From positions 2,600,212 to 2,664,211 of the forward strand of contig JABAKD010000003.1 of assembly GCA_012845835.1 (NCBI GenBank): a stretch of DNA of 64,000 bases, written 5' to 3'. The translations under genes and the position numbers were made by a program. Positions 46,376-58,600 of this stretch are shown piece after piece. The notes beneath the pieces are model-generated. The model worked only from the letters and a program-made list of their open reading frames with translations, did no database searches and had not been told where the DNA came from. The DNA is from Undaria pinnatifida. Its lineage: Eukaryota; Sar; Phaeophyceae; Laminariales; Alariaceae. The first letter of the stretch is position 1. Each line of letters opens with the position of its first letter.

Positions 46376-48199
46376 CTAGCTAGGTTGATTTTAGATGCGT
46401 TAGTTTTTTTATGGTGAGCTATAAATGCAACAGCAACAAAAGTTGTTTTTTGCCACCCCGTTTACGAGGCTGCCATTAAGCCCGTCGTACGTGCGCTAGA
46501 GGGTTGTGGACGGGCGCATTGTACGATGCGTCTACCCAAAACATTTTCGGCCATATTTTTGAGTCTGAATCAGAAAGTTTTGTGTATTTTTCCCTCTCTG
46601 ACGTTGACGTTGTACTTTTTTTTCTGAAGGTTTTGTTGTTTTTTTCTCTGACTTTGTACTTTATAGGCGGATGCGAAGTGGGGGCACGGGCACGCGTCGT
46701 GGGGAGAGTTCTGCGCTTGAGAACGCATCGAAACCCCCCTTCGGCGCTTACCTGGTGTTGTGTTTTCAGAAACCTGTTGCTTGAGCAATCCATGCTTTGG
46801 TTGGTAGCGTTCAATTTGAATATTCGTATACCTTCCGTGGGAAGTCGTTCTTGAGATTGCATCGCGGCACGCGTAATGCGGCACTCGTTCTGCACGTGCC
46901 TCGTGTTTATGCTTGCAAGGAACTGTTACTTGAGCGGTCCGTGCTGTGGTGGTTAGCGTACGATGGGGGAGAGTCTCGTGCTTGAGAATGCTTCGCGGCA
47001 CTCGTTCTGGGCCCGCCTCTTCTTGTGCTGTTGCTTGAGCGATTTATGCCTGGGGGGTTAGCGTACAAGTGGAATAGATAACGTTTTCCCCCCTGTTCAT
47101 CGCACTGTTCGTCGACGGACGGTGCCGATATCAAAAAGCCTCTTGTGATACGCTGAGCGAGCGTGAGAAAATGGGGTCCGCGCTCGCGGTTTTCTGATTA
47201 GTCGTTTTTTTTCCAAAAAAAAAAAAAACTCCTAAAAACTAAATACCGTATGACACGATATAAGAGAATACTTGCCGCTGCGAGGAATTTCCGAGATTTT
47301 TTTTTTCGAAAGCAGGGGGGCGCACACTACAAAAAAATGGCGGCTTTGGAAGTAACTCGTCGAGACGTTTCCGTAGACGCAGCGCTCGCTTGACGTTTTA
47401 ACCCTCCCCGCTTTGATATCGAGAAAATTAGTTTGGACCTAGGGAGCGTGGTATCTTACGTGCTGCATGGTATCATAGGCTAATCAGAATACTGCGAGCG
47501 CGTAACCCGTCTCTCTGCTATCATTTGGCATTCCGCCGAATGCGCTCGTATCTTGTGCGTACGCATCAGTCCCGGAATTGTTTCTTGGATGGGATTTTTT
47601 CGTGACGGAGGTTGTCTTTACCCGAGGTGCCGCCACGGCGTACACAGGAAAGCGATATCTCCAAAACTAGTGCGTTCGTCTAAATAACGTATGATAGCTT
47701 CTGATGTGTGTAAATTGTAGTTATTTCACAAACCGTAGCGTGGATACGGAGGTTGCAGAGTTGCCTCTCAACGTGTTGAGCTACGTGTTTAGCTACAATG
47801 TACACATACATCTGGGATAGTTTACAAGCGATTGCAGTTGTAGGCCCCGCTGAAACTTTGAAAGGTTATTCGCGAATCGCTCCGTGTACGGCCCCCGAGT
47901 GCTTGTGAAGTGCAGCGCAGGGTAGGGTCACCCCTTTGCGTGAAGTTCTGGACAACCCTGATAGGCAGCTGCGGGTTAACCACGTAAAACTCGGCGCAGT
48001 ATCACGAAGGTTTGTGCAAACCCCTGCAAGTTATGTTCGCAGTACTTTACTAAGTATACTCTAGGTGAACTTTGGGTGGTTTTGATAATAGGTGGGTTGA
48101 AGCAGTAGTTCTGTTCGTGGTACCTGACTGTAAACTATAGGTGAGGTAATTGATGATATTGATAGCTCCCTTGGAACGGGTTGAAGCACATCTTATCTG
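46376..48199. other. Intergenic, probable 3' flank of the DOT1-like gene
   Basis: No gene is recognised. Near 46,840-47,050 a GTGCTTGAGAATGC and TTGCTTGAGC...CATGC motif recurs two or three times in a loose tandem. No named repeat family covers the rest. Confidence 0.5.
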
Positions 48200-48388
48200 C
48201 CAGCATCATATACAGCAGTAGCGCCGGTTGAGCAGTGCCGGTTGCCCTATGCGCCTGTGAAATCGCTTAGCACGGATGAGAGCAACCAGCAGTGGCAGCA
48301 TGCGGGGTAGCGCCGGTTGCTCCGACAGTGCCGCAAAAATCCGGCTGGCACATGCCGGCGGTATAGAGGAACCACTGCGGTATACAGT
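48200..48388 (-). mobile_element. MITE, GTGCCGGT family, subfamily 1
   Basis: From CAGCAGTAGCGCCGGTT to GGTATAGAGGAACCACTGC, about 189 bp. It abuts a subfamily 2 element on its right. Confidence 0.65.
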
Positions 48389-48585
48389 GGGAGGCTCCCA
48401 ACAGTGCCGGTTGAATAGTGCCACCGCCCTCTTTAGTGCCGGTGAACTCACTCGACATGACAGGAACTCTCTAAAGTAACTCTATGTAGGAGCCCTATTT
48501 CCAATAGTGCCGGTGCCTGGAATAGTGCTGGTATATTGGGCTGGCACGTGCCGGCGGTATCGGGAACCCCCACTGTGCGAAGGCG
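48388..48585 (+). mobile_element. MITE, GTGCCGGT family, subfamily 2
   Basis: Ends CAGTGGGAGGCTCCCAACAG and GGTATCGGGAACCCCCACTG form long inverted repeats. The interior (TATTTCCAATAGTGCCG, ATATTGGGCTGGCACGT) matches 59,036-59,216. Confidence 0.75.
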
Positions 48586-48629
48586 CCTCGACTGTTGTCG
48601 GAACGGGCATGGAGACCATATACGTCTGT

Positions 48630-49135
48630 TTACGTGACGGTCTACTTTAGTCCCGGCAAGGCCTCTTGAGACTAAATGTACTAGTTTTAGAATTAGTTCC
48701 TTGACGCCTGCAGGTTGATGGTCTAGTTTTGACCCGTCAAGGCCTCTTTATACTAAATATACTATTTTTAGTGTGGAGTTCCACGACGGCTGAAGGATGA
48801 CGGTCTAGATTTGTCCCGGCAAGACCTCCTTGGACTACATGTATACTAGTTTTGGTATGGGTTTACTTGACTGTAGGTTGATGGTCTAGTTTTTCCCGGC
48901 AAGACCTCCTTAGACTATACTAGTTCACTGTGTGGAGCTCCTTGACGGCTGTAGTTGACGTTTCGTATTTGGCCCGTCAAGGCCCCCTTCTAGACAAATA
49001 TACTAGATTCAGTGAGGGGAATTCGTTGACGGCTGTCCATCAAGGACATGACTGCCAGTCAACCGACACACACGGTGCTAAATATACTAGTTTTAGTGTG
49101 GGGAGTTCCTTGACAGCTGTCGTCAAGGAGCGATA
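48630..49135 (+). repeat. 80-bp minisatellite, six copies
   Basis: GACGGTCTAGTTTTGTCCCG followed by GCAAGGCCTC, ACTAAATATACTAGTTTTAG and TTCCTTGACGGCTGTA recurs at about 48,635, 48,717, 48,800, 48,878, 48,956 and 49,035. The period is 78-83 bp. Confidence 0.85.
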
Positions 49136-49224
49136 ATGCCGCCAATCATAGTCTTTGATCTTTGATGGAAACGTGTCGAGTGTCGAGTACTGCCGTAGTC
49201 TTGGCGTTCATTTTTTGGGCGGGG

Positions 49225-49315
49225 GGATGAAAATTGCGCTTCAGCTGTGAGATCGAGAAGTTCGCGGAAACTCATCTTTGCAAGCTGCGTGTGATACCTC
49301 GATCGCGCGTGTTTT
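49225..49315 (+). repeat. Family A fragment
   Basis: CAGCTGTGAGATCGAGAAGT and CATCTTTGCAAGCTGCGTG match the start of the copy at 1-290, without its right part. Confidence 0.65.
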
Positions 49316-52300
49316 TTTTTGTTGACTCTGCCAGGCTGTCAACACTTATCACTAGACAAGCAGCAAGAGGACAACCATCGAGTGGAAGGAAGGCTACGAG
49401 CGCTCACTTGTTTTCATAGTGCGTTGGGTTGAGTGGAGGTACTTATAGAACGGATGATGCAACTTTCGCGAGGAATATTATGGGGTCTTAGTGCGTTCGT
49501 TCGACGATGCTAATACTGTTGTAGCGTTTGCGGGTTGTGTCTCCATCGTTGTTGCAACACTTGCCAAGTATGGGTGCTCAAGATATTATGTCGCATCACT
49601 TTCCACGTATATTTGCTTCAATCCACGGGAAGGTTGCTTTGGTGATAGCACATATATTCAGATTGGTCGTGGGGGGCTAGGGGGTGGTCGAAGGGGGAGG
49701 GGGGGGGAGGTTTCGCTGGATTGCACGGATGTAAGAGTACCGTAATAGGTGATGCTTATTTTCGCTTCCCGCGGAACAGAAAAACACATGAGATTTATGC
49801 AGTAATACAATCGATGTTATGAGTTTAAGCTGCCGTGATAGGTGATGCTTGCTTACCCTGCGCTTCCCGCGAATCCAAATTCCATCTGTTTTTGACTTTC
49901 AAGTACCTGTTTTAGTCTCTTCCCTGCTTGGGATGTTAAAACATTCCAGAAAAACCCATGCGTCTATCCAACCTTACAATTCTCCAGGCTGAAAGACGGG
50001 AGTCTCCCAGACCAAAAAACTTTTGGTGGTCCTGTCGAAGCACATCGAAAGCAGAATCAAACATACATGTACTATTTTTCGACTGCATTTTTACATTGTA
50101 CTTTTAGGCTGCGCAATACATTGTGCTGCTTTTAGACTGCAAATAACCTTTTACTGTCTGGAATAGTCAGCTTGACCCAGAGTACTCTCGAGTACAGTAG
50201 GACTCCGGGGGTATGGGTCGCGTCAACGGGCCCCAAACACCGGTCTGTCCTCTTCCTGAATGCTTTTCCAGATTATTGGTTGCCAGGACCATAAGGGGAA
50301 TATAATGCAGGGTCGAAATATATACTGTTACTAATCAATAGTACAGTAGTATCACACCGCAAGGACGCGTATCATACAACAAGAGACTTGCAGCTGCAGT
50401 TCGCCGAGAAAGCACAAGCAAGCATAGGCCGAACGCTTCAGCGAAGGCGAGACCAAGTTAAGCGGCGTTGAGAGTCGAGAAGGAGACCTTGGTCTAAAAA
50501 GGAAAGAGACCATCATACTGCAATACGAGGGCGTTATTCGTGAGCAATGAGGGCATTACGAGGTACCATCCCAGATTGTTTTTTATATGCAACACAAAAA
50601 GGCGCAATGCACCACTGCCGAAATTACTTTTCAGTGCGAATGGTGGAACGGTTCTTCCGTGCTGAGTACTCGTACGGGACGCTCGCAGCTCGGGAAAAAA
50701 AAAACTCGACAATGTTCACGCGCTGCCGACTCAACCACAACTAGATACAAGCGGTACGAAAAACTGAAACTTCGTAAGGGTCAGAAAGGTGATCAAATAT
50801 GGCCAATGGAGTGAGCTGAAACTTCGTGAGGGTCAGTAAAGTGATCAAATATCGCCAATGGAGTGGATGTTTGCGTTGTGGGGTGATCAGGGCCGTTAAA
50901 AATCGAAACCCAAGAGAGGCATGCTACGAAAGGGGTGTAGCTCCATTTTTTCCCAAAGTTCCTCACTTGAGGACCTCGATACCTTGAGCACCCAAAGCTG
51001 ACTTTGAGAATTTTCAGAAAATGAAACCTTAAGCACGAGCCCGCGGCCTGCGTCTAGAGTCGAATGCTAGAAGTAGTGTATAATTCGTCGGTCGAGAAGT
51101 CCTGTCAATCAGATACCAGGTTTAGCTTTGGCCAAAACGTGGGACCCTTATTGCAGCACGCGTCGAGAATCGAAAATTCGAGGGAATTCCCCTGCAATCG
51201 AACTAAGCGGACACGAAATGAACAAACAAACGAACTTTTGGAATATCGGTCTAGATGATACCCTTGTCGGGGCTATGCCCTCTAAAAACGTTTAGTGGAA
51301 GGCCTTTACTATAACAAATAACATTGTTTAAAAATTGCAGAACATCATGGATGATGTAAAAGTATGGGATATGAAGTATTCCACTTAAGAAGATGGAATA
51401 TTAATAAAAGTATAGGAAGAAGTGGTTACACCAACCGTGGGAGGTGATGCCAGTGTACATATCCCATACTATCTGAGAAGAACTGGCTCGAAAATACTGG
51501 TGTATTATTAAATCCAGATATGAAAAAAGATAAAATCGATCCCAGATCTGTCATGGAATAAAGAGCCCATAATTTGGAGAGCCAGGACACACGCTCACTT
51601 TTCAATTTGGCACAACAATACCACGTAGAGCACCCTCCGTTAGGCGAAGGACGTAACACATATACCTGATACCGGTATGCCGTAATACCGGTCATTTGAT
51701 GACATCACTCCGGGAAAAAGCGACTACTACGCACTTTTTGGAGAACAGACAATTCAGGACAAGAGCGGGGCACTTTGTGCAGTGCAAAATTAAAATTGTC
51801 AAGAGCGTATAATAGAGGGTTAGACATCAGGCCTTAGATATTAAGTTAGCAACACAAGAACAACGGACACAAATATCGCTCCCGCAAGCGAGCCCTACTG
51901 CTACTCTCCTCCACCCCACCAATCCACACGCTGCTTCACGCGAATGCGCCAAGCTCTCAATCGACACGCCATCAACACCGGGTGTCGGGAGCGGAACGCC
52001 ACGATCTGCGCAAGGCACCGTCTGCCATTACTAAATGTCTCGCCCAAACATCGCACGTGGTGTTTTCAGAGGTTGAATCGAAATGGTTTCAGAGGTCAAC
52101 CCCTTTGCAAAGCCAGAAGTGGGCCAACTCTAGTTTCGAGGTATTTTGCAGCTGGTACTTTGGCCCCACTCATGATGTAAGCAGTTTGACGCCACTCAAT
52201 CAACAAACAGTTTGCCTGCGAAAAGTAGGTGCAGAATTGCACAAGGGTTAGAAAAGCCAACAATGCCTGCAGTAGTCGTATACAATCGACGCTAGCGCCC

Positions 52301-52568
52301 GCAGCACACTCGACATTGAAGACAAACCTCTGCAAGAACACGCGAATAGACTCGCGTGGGAACCCGAGGCAAACCCTGGCATTTATCGCAGTGCAATCAA
52401 TCCTGTTGCGGGGGTCGCGCTCTCTCGCTAGTAGGCCGATCCCTCGCCAGGAGCAAGGGAGTTGAACTCTCATCAGGAGGTGGGAAAATATCTCGTTAAC
52501 AAAAATCTTCCCAGGACGTGTGTCCGAGCGCGAAGTTCCATCGTAAGAGCAGCACCCATGCCGAGCCC
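49316..52568. other. Intergenic stretch downstream of nudC
   Basis: No gene with splice support. At 50,797-50,865 a GGTCAG.AAGGTGATCAAATA unit is duplicated. The open frame at 52,096-52,725 on the minus strand overlaps the nudC 3' end in another frame and is probably untranslated. Confidence 0.5.
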
Positions 52569-52607
52569 TCACGAAATCTTCGCTCGCGAAAAGTCCATCT
52601 CCGGGTG
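52569..52607 (-). CDS. nudC: nudC last exon
   Basis: After the acceptor GTCTCTTCCAG it encodes HPEMDFSRAKIS and a TGA. This is the conserved NudC terminus (HPEMDFSKAKFN in human). Only 39 bp long, it would be missed by most gene finders. Confidence 0.92.
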   Translation of the reverse strand, partial: HPEMDFSRAKIS

Positions 52608-55600
52608 CTGGAAGAGACAACAAGGCGTTTTCATAGTACGGCGACGGGCGAATAGGGGTAGCGGTGTTCAGTAACACAGGGAGGGGGGGCGGTCGGCAAA
52701 TACCGGGGCGTTCTGTACGCGACACGCCGCCGTGATATACCCACAGTTAGTGCCCGGTAATCCCTGTACAGCTGCACCCTCGGTTTGGGGTCAGCACACT
52801 CGAAATTATATGCATTGGAGTATGGTGCAAACAGCGACACCCCCTAACCCAGCAGCACGCGTTGCTTCGCGTGCCTGATGCTGTAATCGTCGTTTTCAAT
52901 TGTCACAGTCAATTGTCATTTTCAATCGTCATTTTTTTCCTCTGATTTCCAAAAGGGCAACAACGTACTAGCCCTATATCCCATTCGGGACCTATGAATA
53001 CCCATAAAATGAACGAAAGATGAGGTCTACCTTAGTGTGAGTGTGCTGCACAAGGTAAAAAGGCACAAGGTACCTCATGTTACGCGCCTGTGGTACGCTC
53101 CTTGCATTCGAATTCCGACTCGAAAAACACAATCCCCTAACCTATGATAGCCCGCGTTGCTTCACGTGGCTGATGCGGTAATAGTCGTTTTCGTTCGTCA
53201 GTTTCCCTCTCTGTAATGCCAAAAGGATTAATAGAACGCCACATACTCGGCACGGATGCTGGATGTGCTGGATGTCGAAGGGCCAAAATTACGGTACATT
53301 GTGAAGCACACCAACATGCGTACACACACCTGGGCCATGAACTTCCCGAGCATCTCCTGCTTGCTCATCTCGTCCGACGTGGGGAGGCCCTGAGCCTTTT
53401 GGCGCTGGTCAAACTGCAGGGAGGGAGAGTGGAACAAACCGTACAGCAGTGTCAGCACACTGAAACACATCACACCATGAACAAAACTGCGGCATAACTG
53501 ACAAGAGGCTGCGCTCTGTAATGGTGAGTACCTCATATAAAGGCAATCAGACGGGCGATGATAACTTTATTGGTGTACATCTCTTATAAAGGCAGTCAGC
53601 CGGGGCTATAAAAAACGTGTAAAGCATACGAGAGACCAAATACTATGGTTGACGGCACTCGTGCCCCTTGACTCACAGCCCCCACACCAAGATAGTACAG
53701 TTTTGTCAGGACGTGTAAGGACCGTTTGGTATTCATAACAATGTCCAAACGGTACTTGTGTATCTGGACATAGTAGTGGTGTATAATTCGTACCACGTCT
53801 AACGAAGCCTTGACGGGCCAGGGTCAACAGGATGGCTTTACAACAACTGGCGTGTTTTCAACTTTTGAAGAAGACTGTTCTTGTCGCCTTGTTGTATACT
53901 TCGATTTCCAAGGTAACAACTCGAACCGAAAACCAATCGAAGCTGAGCAAAATAATCGTGAAAGACGCAACTTCAGCGGGGGGATCGAGGATACCGTCAA
54001 AACTCATATTTGCAATCTGCGCGTGATGCTTCGATCGCGTGCCTCGTACGGGGTCCATGACCTCGTGAAGGGTGTATACATAGGTCGGGGATTCCCCTGG
54101 GTGGTAGTAACGGGCGCTCAACAACACGGTCATACAAAAACGGTCAGCCTATATCCTTCTCGACGACGTAGGTCAGTGACCCCCCTTGACGATATTGCCG
54201 GATGCTCAACAACACGACCTTACGAAGACGGTCAGCCTATATTCATTTCGATGAAAGAAGCATAACGACTAACGACATAACAAGACGACTGTAAAAAAAC
54301 GTATCTCACCATCATCTTCTCCACCGTCTTCCTGGTCTCGCCGTCAAGCTCTGACAGCTTGCTGTTCTCCGGCTGGACCTGCCATACGCCACACCCGATG
54401 CCGAAACATCGCACGAACGACAACACCGAAAAAACGGTTAATCTCTTTAGAACTGCAGCCAGGTTTTGGGAATAAAGTACTTGGATATGGTGTGGAATGT
54501 ATTTTGAAGTGGTAAAGGTTCAAGACAAAATCGGGGTCTAGAGTGCTTGGTCAAAATTCACCCCATTACAACTGCAGCTACATATATATTCCGAGGACAG
54601 ATTACTTCAAAATAGAGTTGAGAAGTCCTTGCAGTTTGTTGATTTTTCTACATTTCCATTTGTGCCGAAAAATTCGAACGATATATCGACAATTCGATAT
54701 TTCGATATAAACTTTTCAGCGCGATATATCGATTTTTTTCTGTCCGATTTATCGAAACTTCGTTATTTCGACATGTTGAAGGATTCGATACGATATCCAA
54801 CACTATGATAGTTCTGACCTTTGAGGTGTTGATCTCCGGGTCGCCCTTAACCACGCACTTCCACCACTCCATCTGGTTCTCCTGAGGCAAGAGAAACGCC
54901 GTATTACACACGTTAGGCAAGAAGTGACAAAGAGATCTGACGTACACCCATCACCTCCCCCTACTATCTGTCGGGGTTGCAAAGGGCTCGAATGTTCTTG
55001 GTGTCCCTACAGTAGAGCAGTCTGAGGCAAGGGCTTCGTCTCGGAGAGTGCTGACGACATCATATTGGAATATTTTAGTATATACCGAAGGACTGAGTTG
55101 AAGGCTGAACGTGTAGAGCTTCTATTAACAACAATTGGAACCCTAAAGTGTACCAGGTATACTCAAGTATGTAGTTAAACGCTCAGCGTGTAGAGCTTCT
55201 ATTAATAACAATTGGAACCCTAGGGTACTAGTCTATACTGAAGTATTTAGTTAACAGCTCAACGTGTACATCTTCTGTTAATAACAACAGCACCCCCAGT
55301 GCAAAAACTATCCCACACTACTTCCAAGTAGGTTGTCCGCCACAACGGGGGGCGTCGTTCCAAACAGGTGATTTCCGTTTTACTAATGAAAAACACGAAA
55401 ACAAACACTCTCCTACATCACTTCCAAGTAATTCCCCCCCCAAACTATGAGCCCCAAACTATGAGAGCATCATCAACCCTACCCTTTACCATCATCTTTT
55501 TTTTTATCAATGCAAAACACTTCGCCTGCACTAACTCAAAGTCGATTTATCACAACAAAAAAGTGGACACATCTCTAAAAGGCGAAAATCAGTACTCCAC

Positions 55601-58600
55601 GTGAGAATTGCAAGACTGCAGCGCGCTTCGATCTCGATCTGCATCCCTACCTTTTGCAGCGCGATGTTGATCTCCTTCCCGTCCTCGAGCGTCCAAAAGC
55701 TGTCGTCCACCTTTACCCTGTTGTACATTTCACCCTGCCAAGTCAATAAACGTGCCAATATTTTTCGCCCAAAAAGGTCAAACAAACAACATAATTCAGT
55801 TAAAAGGCAAACGCTCATCGGTAGGGCTGTGAGTCGGCTGGACTTTGCAGCGACCAGGTGAAAAAAATTGTCGTGTGGCGGCGTAAACGCCAACTAACTG
55901 ACTTGGTATCAATATAGTTATTACATAGCGATGAACCACAAACGCGTCAGACAGAGGCAAAAGACGCCGAGCTGCGCAGTTCACCGCACGCAATTAACTG
56001 CAATACCCAGTCAGCTAACAATTAGTCGGCGACATACATAGATAGTCAGCCAACTCAGCCCTAGCTATATCGAGCATCCCGTATCGTGAGCACGGCAGGC
56101 TTATATCCGTTATGCTAGGAACTCCTTTCGGCACAATAGGGCGTTTTTAATGGCAAAAGGTTGGGGGGGGGGGAGGTCAAGCGTACCGAACTAAATTGTG
56201 GGAGAACAGGGTAGCATATTTTTCTTAATATCCATCATCCACATCCAGCAAAAATAGTACAACCCAGGGGGGGGACAGCAGAACGGGCACAAGCGTGGTA
56301 AAGAAAATAATTTATCGTGAACTTATACTGCTAACTCCTGTCCCTACTTGCCGCATGCAGCCAAGCGTGCACATTCGCGGTCAGGCGCTCAAAAGTGGTC
56401 ATAGTATATTTTATCTTGTAGTTTCGCAACATCAACGCATAAAGCGTTACCTTTTCGGAGCTCAACTACAGCTACCAAGCGCGAAAAAGCGAAACACAAA
56501 GGACAGCACCTGACACACCGACATCGCAATAGCCAACTGAGAAGGATCGCCTTGACGACTATATACCATGGAAGTAGTACTTACTGTAGGCACGGCCACG
56601 GCTCCTCCTGAGGCGCTAGGTCTGCGTTGCTTCTAGTGGTATAATATAGTACTAGAAGGCAGGGCATAGAAGTACTCGTCGTGTAAATATTGTGCTGTTA
56701 TATATCACTCTGAACGAAAGAACACGGACAATTGGGGTACAAACGCAACGCCCAAAGGGTCCTGCCCGTTGTCACTGAGTGGTGGTAGTTATGCACATGG
56801 CATGAAATACATAGCAGCAGTACGCGTGTATGACAGTTGCCAATTTCCCCTTTGGGGTGTGGTTGGCTTCACATCCCGGGGGTGTTTAAGTTGAAAAAGG
56901 GGCAAAACAAAAACCTGTTGAAACCTTGCGAAAAAATAATTAGCCATCGCGCCAAGGAACACGGCAAGTAACACCGGCCAGCCTAAACGAGCTCATAGCT
57001 TAGTCTATTAGTTGGATGGTGAAGCAAGCCAGTCAACTGCTTTCGTCTTCCTCATGCAACACACACTGCCAGCCATAGGCGCACCAGTCAGGTGTAAAAA
57101 CGCGGAAATTGTGAAGCTGCCGCACGCCATCAAATGCAGTTATCATTAGAGCTGTGAGTCCGCAGGATTTCACGACCATCACGAATCGGCAGGTGCCGTT
57201 AACCAACGAACTGACTCTAGTCGGCAACGTCGGCGAACGAAGCTAGCTGACGACGAGCCGACTTGTCGACTAAAGCCAAGCGAGCTATTTAGTTCCCCCA
57301 GGCCCAAAGGGCCCCGCCCATAAAAAACAAATCTCGCATCCAAAATCCTTCCTGAAAGCATGGAAACCCAATACGTCGGATAGTCGGCACCTGTGGGAAA
57401 CGACTAAATTTTAGTCCGACTAGAAACTAGTTGAAACTAGTCGAAACTAGTTGGTGACTTGTCGTACCGACCCAAAGCTCTATTAATAGCAATAACTAGC
57501 CAGCTGGTAACTATTTGGCGACTTATAGTCATCCAACTCACAGCTAGTAAAAAGAAAGCTTTGGCTCACCATACTCCCCCTTACGTCTCGTGTGTCAATT
57601 TATCTCGGTTACAGCCGACACAACTGTGTTAACGTGGCAACGCAAGCGCAAGCAACAACCAAGGGCGGTCCCTCTAACCAGTAGAGCTCACCACTTGTTC
57701 GAGAAGCCTCTCCATTGGTCAAATACCGACATTTCGATATGTTTCATTGGTCAAATCACGCGCATACACTAACTCGTACTTGGCACCCCGATCCCACCCA
57801 GACCTGATCCCACTCGCACCAAAGCACTCCAAACTGATCCCGGGTATAAAAGAAGCCGCCGGGAGGGCCCATCAAGCACCCGCATCCCACGCCGACCGAA
57901 ATTGAGCGTCGGCAGCAGTAAATCGACGGTCGGCCACACAGCCAGCAAACGATTTATCGAACACTACTTTGGCAGGAAATATAAGGTTCTTCTGGCATTG
58001 GTATTCAGGAAAAAACGGGACTTATATTGAGGGACAGACAAGCAAGTGGTGAGGTTCCCTCTCTCTAACTCACGTCGACAAGAAGGGGCTGCCCCCGAAC
58101 CCCCACTCGCAGGCGCGACTTGGTGATGTCGCACACTACGTCGCGAGACTTGAGGCCCTCGGTGATAGGCACCACCACGCTCAGCTCCTGCAGAGTCTGC
58201 GTCCACTCGTACTTCTCCGTCTTCCCACCGTTTCCAATTGCTGCGCAAAGGGCGGGGGGGGCGGGGGGGTGGTGCGACCGCAAAGTTTGAACCTACATGT
58301 CAGACATGAATGTGCCAGGTGCAAGTTACAGAAAACCAAAGATGCACACACCACCACGCTCATTTCCTTCAGGGTCTGCGTCCACTCGTGCTTCTCCGTC
58401 CTCCCCTCTATACCAATTTGCTGCGCAAGAGGTATGATACGAACGAGGATGGCTTGTATCAATTTTAATATCACACTTCGAGGTATATAACTTTGAAGAA
58501 TGTTTGGACAGCGATGGCAGAAACAAATGTGCCAGACAGAAATGCAGCAACAATCACACCACCACGCTCAGCTCCAGTGTCTGCGTGCACTCGTGCTTCC

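Noticed and set aside
52096-52725. 209-codon minus-strand frame over the nudC 3' end
   Set aside because: It is in a different frame from the conserved HPEMDFS exon; likely 3' untranslated and flanking sequence.
53231-53256. Candidate nudC last exon reading HP... or AEYVAFY
   Set aside because: The conserved HPEMDFSRAKIS exon at 52,569-52,607 is a far better match in phase.
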